From Kitasatospora sp. SolWspMP-SS2h (GTDB lineage Bacteria; Actinomycetota; Actinomycetes; Streptomycetales; Streptomycetaceae): a stretch of DNA of 64,000 bases. Position numbers and translations under genes: made by a program. Within the stretch, counting starts at the first letter, position 1. Each line of letters opens with the position of its first letter. The stretch is from NCBI RefSeq assembly GCF_003259315.1, contig NZ_QLLT01000009.1, positions 186,001 to 250,000 on the forward strand, in the 5' to 3' direction. The notes under the pieces are model-generated. The model was not told the origin of the DNA and did not search any database. It saw only the letters and a list, made by a program, of their open reading frames with translations. Positions 40,796 to 49,736 of the stretch are shown one piece after another.

Positions 40796-41323
40796 GTGAC
40801 ACGGATCACGCTGGTGCAGGGTGACATCACGGAACAGCGGGTGGACGTGGTGGTGAACGCCGCCAACAGCTCGCTGCTGGGCGGCGGCGGGGTGGACGGG
40901 GCGATCCACCGCCGGGGCGGGCCGGAGATCCTCGCCGAGTGCCGCGAACTGCGGGCTTCGCACTACGGCAAGGGACTTCCGACCGGTCAGGCCGTGGCCA
41001 CCAGGGCGGGGCGGCTGCCGGCCCGCTGGGTGGTGCACACCGTCGGCCCGGTGTACCGGGCGGAGGACTACCAGCGGCGCGCGGAGCTGCTGGCCTCGTG
41101 CTATCGGGAGTCCCTTCGGGTCGCGGTCGGGCTGGGGGCGCGGACGGTGGCCTTCCCGGCGGTCTCGGCCGGGATCTTCGGCTGGCCGCTGGACGATGCC
41201 GCTCGGATCGCGCTGACGGCCGTGGCCGGGGAAGACCCGGACCTGGACGAGGTGCGCTTCGTGCTGTTCGGCGCCGACGCGTACGAGTCGTTCGAACGAG
41301 TCCGGCGGGGGCTGACGGGCTGA
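40796..41323 (+). CDS. Macrodomain protein (O-acetyl-ADP-ribose deacetylase type)
   Basis: 175 residues from a GTG at 40796 with GGAGG 9 nt upstream. The macrodomain is complete: VQGDITEQRVDVVVNAANSSLLGGGGVDGAIHRRGGPEI (8-46) with the substrate loop NAANSSLLGGGGVDGAIH, then ARTVAFPAVSAGIFGWPLDDAARIAL with the phosphate-binding GIFGWP. YmdB-type enzymes hydrolyse O-acetyl-ADP-ribose or remove ADP-ribose from proteins. It has no ADP-ribosyltransferase neighbour in the window. Confidence 0.93.
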   Translation: MTRITLVQGDITEQRVDVVVNAANSSLLGGGGVDGAIHRRGGPEILAECRELRASHYGKGLPTGQAVATRAGRLPARWVVHTVGPVYRAEDYQRRAELLASCYRESLRVAVGLGARTVAFPAVSAGIFGWPLDDAARIALTAVAGEDPDLDEVRFVLFGADAYESFERVRRGLTG

Positions 41324-41407
41324 CGGGCGGTTCCTGCGGGCGGTCTGACGGTCTGACGGGCTGGCGGCCTGACGGGCTTGACGGTCTGGCGGCCTGGCGG
41401 TCGCTCA
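41324..41407 (+). repeat. CTGACGG/CTGGCGG short tandem repeat after the macrodomain gene
   Basis: Units of the form TCTGACGG, CTGACGGGCTGGCGGC and TTGACGGTCTGGCGGCC recur about eight times over 80 bp up to the hairpin at 41409. No gene is visible. Confidence 0.65.
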
Positions 41408-41408
41408 G

Positions 41409-41429
41409 GGGCGGTCGGAGCGACCGCCC
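41409..41429 (+). terminator. Hairpin downstream of the macrodomain gene
   Basis: Perfect stem GGGCGGTCG (41409-41417) / CGACCGCCC (41421-41429) with a GAG loop. Confidence 0.6.
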
Positions 41430-41482
41430 GAACGGTTCCATGGTGGCGTGACGGGGCGTCAACACGCCAGAGAAAATCGATA

Positions 41483-41507
41483 ACTCGTTCGAGTGAACTG
41501 TCGAACG
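41483..41507. promoter_or_regulatory. Overlapping inverted repeats upstream of the surface-protein gene
   Basis: ACTCG-TT-CGAGT (41483-41494) overlaps CGTTCGA-(8 nt)-TCGAACG (41486-41492/41501-41507) in an AT-richer patch within the otherwise empty 360-bp gap upstream of 41684. It is operator-like; the regulator is unknown. Confidence 0.5.
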
Positions 41508-41683
41508 GGTGGTCGGATCGCCCCGCGGCGGGGACCGGAGGGCGGTCGGCCGGTCCGGGGAGCCGCCGCCGTTCCTGCGCCGACCGGGTGACCGCCCGTC
41601 CGCGCCGGGTGGGGCGGCGTCCCCGGCCTCCCCCCGCTGCCTACCGTGAGACGGCCGCTGCCGACCTCCCGGGATGGTGATCC

Positions 41684-42922
41684 GTGTACGTACGCGCAAC
41701 CCGCCTTGTCGCCCTCGTCTCCACCGCGCTGCTGGCCCTGTGCCTGCTCCCGGGGACGGCCTCCGCCCGGTGGGAGCCGCCGACCGGGCCGGCCGCCCTG
41801 GCCGCCCCGGCCGCGAACCCCCCGGCCGCGATGGTGGTCGCGGCCGCCACCGGACCGGGTCAGACCTACGGCGGCTTCGAGGCCCCGGCCTCCTTCGACC
41901 CGCTGTCCGGGTACCCGCAGCCCGGCTACAGCACGGCCGGGTACACCGCGACCGCCCCGGGCTTCGGCGGGATCATCTACGGCACCGCCACCACCGGCGC
42001 CCGCCTGGAGCTGTACTGCGTCGACCTCAACACCTCGACCGAGACGGGCATCCCCTACGACCCCGGCACCTGGTCGCTGGCCGACGTGCCCAACCTCGGC
42101 CTCGTGCTGCGCGTCCTCACCCAGTACTACCCGGTGACGGGCGAGCCCGCCGCCGCCGGCAGCGACGCCCAGCGGGCCGCCGCCGTCCAGGCCGCCGTCT
42201 GGTTCTTCACCGACCGGTTCGTCCTCGCCACCGGCGACCCCAGGTTCGCGCTGACCTCGGCGATCGTCACCCGGGTGATCGGCCAGGGCCCGCTGTCCGA
42301 ACCGGCCGCCCCCCTCGCGATCGACGGCCCCGGCACGGCCGTGAACGGCGGGATCACCGGCCCGTACACCGTCCGGGGCGGTACGGGCGACGCCGTGCTC
42401 TCCGCCACCGGCGGGGACCTGTTCGCCGACGCCGACGGCACCCGGCCGCTCGCCGACGGCGCCACGCTCCCGGCCGGGGACCCGTTCTGGTTCCGCCCGT
42501 CCGCGCCCGGCTCCGCCCGGATCCGGGCCACCGCCGCCGCCCAGAGCCCGGTGGGCCAGGCGTTCGTCTACGCCCCCGCCGATCCGGCCGACCCCGATCC
42601 GGCCACCGCCCAGGGGCTCGTCCTCGCCCGGGCCGCCTCCGTCACCCACCAGGCCGAACTGTCCGTCACCGTCAACGCCCCGTCCCCCAGCCCGTCCCCG
42701 TCCCCGAGCCCCAGCCCCAGCCCTTCTCCGAGCCCGAGCCCCTCGCCCTCGTCCAGCACCCCGGCGCCCAGCCCCACCCACTCCCAGAGCCCCGGACCGC
42801 ACCCCGCCCTTCCCGACACCGGTGCGAGCACCCCGGTCCTGCCGATCGCCTCGGCCGCGCTGGCCCTGTGCGCGCTCGGCGCGACCGTCCTGGTGCTCTC
42901 CCGCAAGCGCCGGCGCCACTGA
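41684..42922 (+). CDS. Cys-Gln thioester-forming, LPxTG-anchored surface protein
   Basis: 412 residues from a GTG at 41684. A signal peptide (1-28, ending TASA) is followed by a thioester domain: YCVDLN supplies the Cys (C112) and RAAAVQAAVWFFTDRF the Gln (Q169), the pair that forms an internal thioester in Gram-positive adhesins. A second domain (about 195-330) and a Pro/Ser stalk (SPSPSPSPSP, about 332-360) lead to the sortase signal LPDTG (376-380), a membrane helix and the basic tail RKRRRH. It is thus covalently anchored to the wall and may bind a target covalently. Confidence 0.9.
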   Translation: MYVRATRLVALVSTALLALCLLPGTASARWEPPTGPAALAAPAANPPAAMVVAAATGPGQTYGGFEAPASFDPLSGYPQPGYSTAGYTATAPGFGGIIYGTATTGARLELYCVDLNTSTETGIPYDPGTWSLADVPNLGLVLRVLTQYYPVTGEPAAAGSDAQRAAAVQAAVWFFTDRFVLATGDPRFALTSAIVTRVIGQGPLSEPAAPLAIDGPGTAVNGGITGPYTVRGGTGDAVLSATGGDLFADADGTRPLADGATLPAGDPFWFRPSAPGSARIRATAAAQSPVGQAFVYAPADPADPDPATAQGLVLARAASVTHQAELSVTVNAPSPSPSPSPSPSPSPSPSPSPSPSSSTPAPSPTHSQSPGPHPALPDTGASTPVLPIASAALALCALGATVLVLSRKRRRH

Positions 42923-42976
42923 GCCCCCGGCCAGGGCGCCGCTGACGCCGCCGCCGGACCCGTGCCCCACCGGGTG

Positions 42977-43011
42977 ACGGGCCGCCGCCCGACCGCCGGG
43001 CGGCGGCCCGT
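42977..43011. terminator. Hairpin between convergent surface-protein and methyltransferase genes
   Basis: Perfect 14-bp stem ACGGGCCGCCGCCC (42977-42990) / GGGCGGCGGCCCGT (42998-43011), loop of 7. Confidence 0.75.
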
Positions 43012-43066
43012 TCCGCGTGCCCGGCGGGGCGCACGGCCCGTGCGGACCGGCCCGGACCGGCCGGGC

Positions 43067-43891
43067 TCAGCGTGGGGCCAGCGCGGCCCAGTCCACCGTC
43101 AGCTCGCCCTGCCGCCGCCGGGCAGGGGCGTCCCGCAGCGGCCAGTCCGCGGCCAGCGCCGCGCAGGTCGCCGCCCAGCGCTGCCGGGCCCCGAACGCCC
43201 CCAGCGGCGCGGCCGCCGCCCAGGCCCGGTCGAAGTCGCGCAGGAAGGAGTGCACCGGGCGCCCCGGCACGTTGTGGTGGATCAGCGCCTTCGGCAGCCG
43301 CTCGGCCAGGTCGGACGGCCGCTCCAGGCCGGCCAGCCGGGCCGCGAAGGTCACCGTGCGCGGCCCCTCCGGGCCGAGCGCCACCCAGACGTGCCGCCGC
43401 CCGATCTCGTCGCAGGTGCCCTCCACCAGCAGCCCGTCCGGGGCCAGCCGCCCGCACAGCCGGGCCCACACCTCGGCCACCTGGTCCTCGTCGTACTGCC
43501 GCAGCACGTTCGCCGCCCGGATCAGCTGGGCCCGCGCCCCGCCGTCCAGCGGCACCTCGAAGCCGCCCCGGCGGAACTCCAGCAGCGGCGGCTCGGCCAT
43601 CGGCAGCGCCGCCGCGACCCGGGCCGGGTCGATCTCGATCCCGACCACCCGGACGTCCGCCCGCACCGCCCGCAGCCGCGCGGACAGCTCCACCGCCGTC
43701 CACGGCGCCGCGCCGTACCCCAGGTCCACCGCGACCGGCGGGGCCGCCGACGCCCGCAGCGCCCGGCCCGCGGTGTACGCGATCCACCGGTCCATCCGCC
43801 GCAGCCGGTTGGTGTTCGTGGTGCCCCGGGTGATCGTCCCCACCGGCCGGCTCGACCGGCCCCGGGACAGCGGCGTGTCGCGTACGGCCAT
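43067..43891 (-). CDS. Class I SAM-dependent methyltransferase
   Basis: 274 residues from an ATG at 43891. The SAM-binding motif I is [20 protein letters not shown] (about 40-60), followed by [16 protein letters not shown] (motif II with the acidic Glu) and [18 protein letters not shown] (motif post III). A positively charged start [18 protein letters not shown] precedes. The substrate is unknown. It is divergent from mshA (about 200 bp apart), a neighbour it commonly has in Streptomyces as far as I recall. Confidence 0.8.
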   Translation of the reverse strand: MAVRDTPLSRGRSSRPVGTITRGTTNTNRLRRMDRWIAYTAGRALRASAAPPVAVDLGYGAAPWTAVELSARLRAVRADVRVVGIEIDPARVAAALPMAEPPLLEFRRGGFEVPLDGGARAQLIRAANVLRQYDEDQVAEVWARLCGRLAPDGLLVEGTCDEIGRRHVWVALGPEGPRTVTFAARLAGLERPSDLAERLPKALIHHNVPGRPVHSFLRDFDRAWAAAAPLGAFGARQRWAATCAALAADWPLRDAPARRRQGELTVDWAALAPR

Positions 43892-44097
43892 GGGCACCAA
43901 GCGTACGCAGCCGGTCCGCCCGTGCCGACGCCCGCACCCGTGCCGGCACCCGTACCCACTCCGCGTCCGCTGGCGGGAATACGACGACGCGTTCCCCGGT
44001 TGCCCTGGCTGACGTCCCTCCGCCCGCTGCCGCCGGCCGCGGGCGGCGGCACGAGAAGAGCAGACCAGACGGCCGGCGCACAGGGAGGCTTCCGCAG

Positions 44098-45450
44098 GTG
44101 ACCCAGCACCTCGTCCGCACGTCCCGCCGGGAGCCGCGCCGCACCGCACCCGCGGCACCCGCCGCGACCGCGCCCCCCGCCCCGGCCCGCGCCCGCCGGC
44201 CGCGCCGGATCGCGATGCTGAGCGTCCACACCTCGCCGCTGCACCAGCCCGGCACGGGGGACGCCGGCGGGATGAACGTGTACATCGTGGAGCTGGCCAA
44301 GCGCCTCGCCGAGCTGGACATCGAGGTCGAGGTGTTCACCCGCGCCGTCAGCTCGGACGACCCGCCCGCCGTCGAACTCGCCCCCGGCGTGCTGGTCCGG
44401 CATGTCACGGCCGGGCCGTACGAGGGCCTGTTCAAGGAGGACCTGCCGGCCCAGCTGTGCGCCTTCACGCACGGCGTGCTGCGCACCGAGGCCGGCCACC
44501 GCCCCGGCTACTACGACCTGGTGCACTCGCACTACTGGCTCTCCGGCCAGGTCGGCTGGCTGGCCGCCGAGCGCTGGGGCGTCCCGCTGGTGCACACCAT
44601 GCACACCATGGCCAAGGTGAAGAACGCGGCGCTCGCCGAGGGCGACACCCCGGAGCCCGCCGCCCGGGTGATCGGCGAGACCCAGGTGGTCGGCGCCGCC
44701 GACCGGCTGATCGCCAACACCGCGGAGGAGGCCGCCGCGCTGGCCCACCACTACGCCGCCCGCCCCGACCAGCTGGCCGTCGTCCACCCCGGCGTGAACC
44801 TGGACGTCTTCCGCCCCGACGGCCCCGACTCCCGGGCCGCCGCCCGGGCCCGGCTCGGCCTGCCGCAGGGCGCGGCGGTGCTGCTGTTCGCGGGCCGGAT
44901 ACAGCCCCTCAAGGCGCCCGACGTCCTGCTCAAGGCCGTCGCCCGGCTGCTGGACCGGCACCCCCGGCTGCGCGAGCGCCTGGTCGTCCCGGTGGTCGGC
45001 GGCCCCTCCGGCACCGGCCTGGCCCGCCCCGAGAGCCTGCACAAGCTGGCCGCCCAGCTCGGCATCGGCGACGTGGTCCGCTTCCACCCGCCGGTCGACC
45101 AGCTCCGCCTGGCCGACTGGTACCGGGCCGCCACCGCCCTGGTGATGCCCTCCCACAGCGAGTCCTTCGGCCTGGTCGCCCTGGAGGCCCAGGCCTGCGG
45201 CACCCCCGTGGTCGCCGCCGCCGTCGGCGGCCTCCCGGTCGCCGTCCGCGACGGCCGCACCGGCACCCTCGTCCCCGGCCACGACCCGGAAGCCTGGGCC
45301 CGCGCCCTGCACCCCTACGTCGCCGACCCCTCCCTCACCCCCGTCCGGGGCGCCGCCGCCGCCCGCCACGCCGCCGCCTTCGGCTGGCTCACCGCGGCCG
45401 GCGCCACCGCGGAGGTCTACACGGGGGCGATGTCCGCGGCCCGGGTCTGA
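44098..45450 (+). CDS. mshA: D-inositol-3-phosphate glycosyltransferase (mycothiol biosynthesis)
   Basis: 450-residue GT4 enzyme that transfers GlcNAc from UDP-GlcNAc to inositol-3-phosphate, the first step of mycothiol synthesis. The N-terminal half has [32 protein letters not shown] (about 39-70, with the GDAGGMNVY loop). The C-terminal half has [24 protein letters not shown] and the E-x7-E motif [29 protein letters not shown] (about 358-386). A Pro/Ala-rich start (1-36) precedes. It opens the backbone block; downstream a short repeat precedes the YbjN-type gene. Confidence 0.95.
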   Translation: MTQHLVRTSRREPRRTAPAAPAATAPPAPARARRPRRIAMLSVHTSPLHQPGTGDAGGMNVYIVELAKRLAELDIEVEVFTRAVSSDDPPAVELAPGVLVRHVTAGPYEGLFKEDLPAQLCAFTHGVLRTEAGHRPGYYDLVHSHYWLSGQVGWLAAERWGVPLVHTMHTMAKVKNAALAEGDTPEPAARVIGETQVVGAADRLIANTAEEAAALAHHYAARPDQLAVVHPGVNLDVFRPDGPDSRAAARARLGLPQGAAVLLFAGRIQPLKAPDVLLKAVARLLDRHPRLRERLVVPVVGGPSGTGLARPESLHKLAAQLGIGDVVRFHPPVDQLRLADWYRAATALVMPSHSESFGLVALEAQACGTPVVAAAVGGLPVAVRDGRTGTLVPGHDPEAWARALHPYVADPSLTPVRGAAAARHAAAFGWLTAAGATAEVYTGAMSAARV

Positions 45451-45525
45451 CGCGACGGCCCGGGTCTGACGCGAGGGCGGGCGTCCGACGTGACGGCCCG
45501 GGTCCGGCGTGACGGCGCGCACACG
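45446..45525. repeat. GACG(C/T)GACGGCCCGGGTC tandem repeat
   Basis: Four imperfect units of about 19-20 bp (CTGACGCGACGGCCCGGGT, then CTGACGCGAGGGCGGGCGT and variants) begin at the mshA stop and fill most of the gap to the next gene. Confidence 0.65.
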
Positions 45526-45572
45526 GGGTCCCGCGGGCGCGCGTCGGCCGACCGGGGGGCTAGCGTGGGGCC

Positions 45573-46088
45573 ATGGCTGCCAAGGACGACGCACTCACCC
45601 TCCTGCGCGCCGCGCTCGACCAGGCCGGGGTGGCCTGGGAGCCGGCCGCCGCCGATCCGTACACCGTGGTCGCCGCGCTGCCGGGGACGCGCAAGCTCTC
45701 CACGGCGTGCGCGCTGCGGATCGGGGACCACACGCTGTCGGTGAACGCGTTCGTGATCCGGCGGCCGGACGAGAACCACGAGGCGTTCCACCGCTGGCTG
45801 CTGGAGCGCAACACCAGGATGTTCGGCGTCGCGTACGCGGTCGACCCGCTCGGCGACGTCTACCTGGTCGGCCGGCTGCCGCTGGAGGCGCTGACCCCGG
45901 ACGCGGTGGACCGGCTGCTGGGCAGCGTGCTGGAGCACGCCGACGAGCCGTTCAACACCCTGCTGGAGCTGGGCTTTGCGACCGCGATCCGGCGCGAGTG
46001 GGAGTGGCGCACCAAGCGCGGCGAATCCACCCGCAACCTCGCGGAGTTCGCGCACCTGGCGAGCGGGAACCCGCCCGCCGGGGACTGA
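45573..46088 (+). CDS. YbjN-domain protein
   Basis: 171 residues. The YbjN-like alpha/beta domain spans about 5-160: ALTLLRAALDQAGVAWEPAA, PYTVVAALPGTRKLSTACALRIGDHTLSVNAFVIRRPDENHEAFHRWLLERNTRMFGVAYAVDPLGDVYLVGRL and EPFNTLLELGFATAIRREWEWRTKRGESTRNL. The fold recalls type III secretion chaperones, but no function is assigned in this group. The position between mshA and gpmA is conserved in Streptomyces as I recall it. Confidence 0.85.
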   Translation: MAAKDDALTLLRAALDQAGVAWEPAAADPYTVVAALPGTRKLSTACALRIGDHTLSVNAFVIRRPDENHEAFHRWLLERNTRMFGVAYAVDPLGDVYLVGRLPLEALTPDAVDRLLGSVLEHADEPFNTLLELGFATAIRREWEWRTKRGESTRNLAEFAHLASGNPPAGD

Positions 46089-46119
46089 GCCGGGTATCCT
46101 CCCGGCCGGGGAGGAAACC

Positions 46120-46605
46120 ATGGACACCGAATTCGCCGGACCTGCCGAATCCGCCGCCGCACAACGGAAGTTGGCCTGGCTGGAGGCCGAGCTCGACGCC
46201 GAGCTGAAGGAGCGCCGACGCCGCCGCGACTGGGACCGGCGGCGCGCCCTGACCCTGCAACTGGCCACCGTCAGCCTGTCCGCCCTGGTCACCGTGCTGC
46301 TCGGCCTGAAGGTCGGCGAGCCCGCCGCCAGCCGGCTCTCCGACATCGCGCTGGTCACCGGCGCGCTGGTCACCGTGCTGGCCGCCTGGGCGGCGTTCTT
46401 CGGCTACCGCACGCTCTGGATCCAGCGCGCCGACACCGTCCACCGGCTGAACTCGCTGCGCCGCCGCCTCGGCCTGCTGAAGGCCGAGTACGGGGACGCG
46501 GTGCCGGAGCCGGTCCGGCTGCTGCCGCTGATCGACGAGTACCAGGCGATCCTGGAGGACGACCACGACTCCTGGGTCCGGCTGCGGCAGAGCGAGGCCG
46601 GCTGA
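46120..46605 (+). CDS. SLATT-like two-span membrane protein
   Basis: 161 residues from an ATG at 46120 preceded by GGGGAGGAAA. A charged helix (AAAQRKLAWLEAELDAELKERRRRRDWDRRR) leads into two membrane helices (about 46-63 LTLQLATVSLSALVTVLLGL and 75-96 VTGALVTVLAAWAAFFGY). Another charged helix pair follows, with RADTVHRLNSLRRRLGLLKAEYGD and LIDEYQAILEDDHDSWVRL. This is the SLATT/DUF4231 layout, a family linked by comparative genomics to nucleotide-signal defence systems. No nucleotidyltransferase partner is adjacent. Confidence 0.65.
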   Translation: MDTEFAGPAESAAAQRKLAWLEAELDAELKERRRRRDWDRRRALTLQLATVSLSALVTVLLGLKVGEPAASRLSDIALVTGALVTVLAAWAAFFGYRTLWIQRADTVHRLNSLRRRLGLLKAEYGDAVPEPVRLLPLIDEYQAILEDDHDSWVRLRQSEAG

Positions 46606-46623
46606 GGGTCCGCCGGGGCCCGT

Positions 46624-46998
46624 TCAGCCGCCGGCCGGCCCGGCCGGGCCGGGGGCGGCCCGTGCGTGGACTTCGCTCCAGACGGTTTCGCGGGCGGTGC
46701 CGTTGTTGCGGACGGGCGGGGAGTACCGGTGGCCCCAGCGGTCACCGAGGGCGAGTGCGCTGAGAACGGCCTGCTGGCCGTCGGGTCCGTCGGGGCGGAC
46801 GATGGCGAGTTCGATCCGGTAGCCGTCCGGGATCGCGGTCAGCCGGGCCTCCCCGCCGCCGCCGACCCGGGAGAGCTGTTCGGCGATCCCCCAGGCCCGC
46901 TGCCGCAGCACGTCGTTCACGAGACGGCGCCCGGGGCCGGGCGGAACAGCTCGCCGGGGAGCACCGGCGTCCTCCAACGGCCTTCCGGTGTACGACAT
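46624..46998 (-). CDS. Small protein of unknown function
   Basis: 124 residues from an ATG at 46998 with GAGGAAG upstream. After a Pro/Arg-rich start comes a helix (RRLVNDVLRQRAWGIAEQLSRV) and a short strand-rich segment (EARLTAIPDGYRIELAIVRPDG), ending in an Ala/Pro/Gly tail. I do not recognise it. The upstream gene on the same strand ends 7 bp before this start, so the two form a unit. It is convergent with the SLATT-like gene, 18 bp apart. Confidence 0.55.
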   Translation of the reverse strand: MSYTGRPLEDAGAPRRAVPPGPGRRLVNDVLRQRAWGIAEQLSRVGGGGEARLTAIPDGYRIELAIVRPDGPDGQQAVLSALALGDRWGHRYSPPVRNNGTARETVWSEVHARAAPGPAGPAGG

Positions 46999-47005
46999 TT
47001 CTTCC

Positions 47006-47425
47006 TCAATTCGGTGTCGGTGCGGGGTGGGCAGGATCGGCCTGCGCCAGGTCCGCGCGAGTGGGGTGACGCACCGCGCACCGGCCGACCGACCAGGGCT
47101 CGCCCCCGTCGGCGGGTACGAGCACCAGGTCGCCGCGCTCGTCCGCGTGGGAGAACTCGCCGAGCCGTCCGGTCGCCGCGTCAACCAGCAGCTCGCCGCG
47201 CTCCGGCGACCAGAGCATCGAGACAACCCCGGTCAACTCCCCGCCTCGCACGGCGCGCACGTAGGGGGCGCCCGTCCAGATCAGGGTCGCCAACTCACTG
47301 GCCACGTCCGGGGTAACCCCGCCCAGTTGCACCAGGTACCTCCCGGTGGCCGCCCGCTCCACCGCCAGCGAGGCCTTCGTGACCGCCGCCGCGACCGGCG
47401 AGTTCGGCGAGGTCTGACCGCGCAC
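47006..47425 (-). CDS. Small protein of unknown function
   Basis: 139 residues from a GTG at 47425; that start has only a weak GGGGGG ribosome site, and a shorter protein from an internal GTG is possible. Visible parts are a helix (AAAVTKASLAVERAATGRYLVQLGG), SELATLIWTGAPYVRAVRGGELTG and a strand-rich segment (SMLWSPERGELLVDAATGRLGEFSH, then DLVLVPADGGEPWSVGRCAV). No family was recognised. It precedes the 46998 gene by 7 bp and starts right after the MFS terminator hairpin. Confidence 0.5.
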   Translation of the reverse strand: MRGQTSPNSPVAAAVTKASLAVERAATGRYLVQLGGVTPDVASELATLIWTGAPYVRAVRGGELTGVVSMLWSPERGELLVDAATGRLGEFSHADERGDLVLVPADGGEPWSVGRCAVRHPTRADLAQADPAHPAPTPN

Positions 47426-47440
47426 CCCCCAACGTCGAAA

Positions 47441-47468
47441 GAGGCCCCTCCCGCCCGGGAGGGGCCTC
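47441..47468 (-). terminator. Hairpin downstream of the MFS gene
   Basis: Perfect 12-bp stem GAGGCCCCTCCC (47441-47452) / GGGAGGGGCCTC (47457-47468) with loop GCCC, 41 bp beyond the MFS stop at 47509. Confidence 0.8.
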
Positions 47469-47508
47469 TGCGCAATCCGGCTGTGCCGCCGCCCGCGGGC
47501 GGCGGGCG

Positions 47509-48771
47509 TCAGGCCGCCGTCTCCACCGGGGCGGGCCGGGCCGTCCCGTCGACCACCGGGGGGCGGGGGCGGCGGCCGATCGCCACGAAGGCGACGGCGG
47601 CCAGGGTGCCGGCCGCCGCGCAGGTGCCCCACAGGGTCCAGCTGCCCGCGTACTGGAGCAGTAGGCCGCCGCCGAGCGGGCCGGCGAACGAGGCCAGTGA
47701 CCAGGAGAGCGAGTAGACGCCCTGGTAGCGGCCGCGGGCCCGGGCGGGGGAGTGTTCGGCGACCAGCGCCATCATGGTGGGGGCGGTGACGATCTCGCCG
47801 ACCGTCCAGATCGCCACCGTCAGCGCGTACAGCGCGGCGGAGGACCCGGCCAGCGCGGTCAGGCCGAAGCCCCAGCCGGTCAGCAGGGCGCCGACCACCA
47901 GCAGGACGGTGCGGTCGCGGGCCTCCATCAGCCGCGTCAGCGGCAGTTGGAGCAGCACGATCAGCACCCCGTTCAGGCTGATCACCAGGCCGAACCGGGC
48001 CGCCGAGAGGCCGTGCGCGCCCATGTCCACCGGAAGCGTGGTGGAGCCCTGCTGGACGACCAGGGCCAGCAGCAGGTTCACCGCGACCACGGCCCTGAAC
48101 GGCCCGTCCCGGAAGACCGTGCCCAGCCCGACCTGCGGCTCCCGCGCGGCGGCACCGGACGGGGCGGCGGCCTCCGGCCGGGTCTCCGGGACCTTCACGA
48201 AGACCACCACCGCGCACAGCAGGGTGGTCGCCGCGTCCAGCAGGAACAGCGTCAGGTAGCCGTGCACGGCGATCAGCCCGGCCACCGCGGCGGACGCGCC
48301 GAAGCCGATGTTGATCGCCCAGTAGTTCAGCGCGTACGCCCGCACCCGGTCCGCGGCCGGCACCAGGTCGGCGATCATCGCGCTCACCGCCGGGCGGGAC
48401 GCGTTGCTCGCCAGGCCGACCAGGAAGGCCACCGCGGCGATCGCCACCGGCCCGTCGGTGAACCCGAGCACCGCCGTGAACAGCGCCGTCGCCAGTTGCG
48501 CGGCCAGCAGCGTCGGCCGCCGCCCCAGCCGGTCGGTCAGCACGCCCGCGCCGATCGCGGCCACCGCCGAGCCGAGCCCGAACAGCGAGGCGACCAGGCC
48601 CGCGTACGCCGCCGAGTAGCCGCGCTCGTGCGTCAGGTACATCGCCAGGAAGGTGACCACGAAGCCGCCGAGGCGGTTCACCAGGGTGGACGTCCACAGC
48701 CACCAGAACCGGCGGGGGAGCCCGCCGCCCGCTCTGCGTGCTTCGGAGGCCAGACGGGCGAGGAGGGGCAT
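47509..48771 (-). CDS. MFS transporter
   Basis: 420 residues with about 12 membrane helices. Motif A after helix 2 is GVLTDRLGRRPTLLAAQL (about 76-93), and the second half has LTRLMEARDRTVLLVVGALL. The N-terminus (PLLARLASEARRAGGGLPRR) is cytoplasmic and basic. It resembles the MdtH/YceL-like drug-efflux type, but the substrate is open. It is divergent from gpmA and followed by a strong hairpin. Confidence 0.87.
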   Translation of the reverse strand: MPLLARLASEARRAGGGLPRRFWWLWTSTLVNRLGGFVVTFLAMYLTHERGYSAAYAGLVASLFGLGSAVAAIGAGVLTDRLGRRPTLLAAQLATALFTAVLGFTDGPVAIAAVAFLVGLASNASRPAVSAMIADLVPAADRVRAYALNYWAINIGFGASAAVAGLIAVHGYLTLFLLDAATTLLCAVVVFVKVPETRPEAAAPSGAAAREPQVGLGTVFRDGPFRAVVAVNLLLALVVQQGSTTLPVDMGAHGLSAARFGLVISLNGVLIVLLQLPLTRLMEARDRTVLLVVGALLTGWGFGLTALAGSSAALYALTVAIWTVGEIVTAPTMMALVAEHSPARARGRYQGVYSLSWSLASFAGPLGGGLLLQYAGSWTLWGTCAAAGTLAAVAFVAIGRRPRPPVVDGTARPAPVETAA

Positions 48772-48949
48772 GGGGGAGCTCCCGGGCGGTACGGCCCCGG
48801 CGGCCGCGGGCAGGGTGGTGCGGCCGCCCGCGGGCGGGGTGGAACGGTGGGGGCGGCCCGATCGGTAAGAGTCGAAACCGCTGGGCGAACGTTACCCCCG
48901 ATCCGGACGGACGAGCGATCGGATTTCGCCCTCCACTAGGCTTGGCCCC

Positions 48950-49708
48950 ATGGCTGACACGACCTATCGCTTGATCCTGCTCCGCCACGGCGAGAGCCAG
49001 TGGAACCAGAAGAACCTGTTCACCGGTTGGGTCGACGTCGACCTCAACGAGAAGGGCGAGAAGGAGGCCGCCCGGGGCGGCGAGCTCCTGCTGGCCGAGG
49101 ACCTGCTGCCGGACGTGCTGCACACCTCGCTGCTGCGCCGCGCGATCCGCACCTCGCAGATCGCCCTCGACAAGGCCGACCGCCACTGGATCCCGGTCCG
49201 CCGCAGCTGGCGGCTGAACGAGCGCCACTACGGCGCCCTCCAGGGCAAGGATAAGGCCCAGACCCTCGCCGAGTTCGGCGAGGAGCAGTTCCAGCTCTGG
49301 CGCCGCTCCTACGACACCCCGCCGCCGGCCCTCGCCGACGACGCCGAGTACTCCCAGGCCGGCGACGCCCGCTACGCCGAGATCCCGTCCGAGCTGCGCC
49401 CGAACACCGAGTGCCTCAAGGACGTCGTCGAGCGGATGCTCCCCTACTGGTACGACGCCATCGTGCCGGACCTGGCCGCGGGCAACACCGTCCTGGTCAC
49501 CGCGCACGGCAACAGCCTGCGCGCCCTGGTCAAGCACCTCGACGGCATCTCCGACGAGGCCATCGCGGGCCTCAACATCCCCACCGGCATCCCGCTCCTC
49601 TACGAACTGGACGCCGACTTCAAGCCGGTCGCCGCCGGTGGCCGCTACCTCGACCCCGAGGCCGCCGCGGCCGCGATCGAGGCCGTGAAGAACCAGGGCA
49701 AGAAGTAG
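48950..49708 (+). CDS. gpmA: 2,3-bisphosphoglycerate-dependent phosphoglycerate mutase
   Basis: 252 residues. The active-site motif [27 protein letters not shown] (about 9-35) contains the phosphorylated His of RHGE. The second His is in [19 protein letters not shown], and the substrate loops [19 protein letters not shown] and [21 protein letters not shown] are typical of the dimeric enzyme. It interconverts 3- and 2-phosphoglycerate in glycolysis. A hairpin follows the stop. Confidence 0.96.
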   Translation: MADTTYRLILLRHGESQWNQKNLFTGWVDVDLNEKGEKEAARGGELLLAEDLLPDVLHTSLLRRAIRTSQIALDKADRHWIPVRRSWRLNERHYGALQGKDKAQTLAEFGEEQFQLWRRSYDTPPPALADDAEYSQAGDARYAEIPSELRPNTECLKDVVERMLPYWYDAIVPDLAAGNTVLVTAHGNSLRALVKHLDGISDEAIAGLNIPTGIPLLYELDADFKPVAAGGRYLDPEAAAAAIEAVKNQGKK

Positions 49709-49736
49709 CACCCCTTCCCGCCCTCACCCACCTGTC

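Noticed and set aside
41444..42970. 503-codon Gly/Arg-rich minus-strand frame opposite the surface-protein gene
   Set aside because: Low-complexity shadow; the plus strand has a signal peptide, thioester motifs and LPDTG.
47006..49711. 901-codon minus-strand frame across the MFS and gpmA genes
   Set aside because: Only its last ~139 codons look protein-like; the rest is antisense or out of frame to two well-supported genes.
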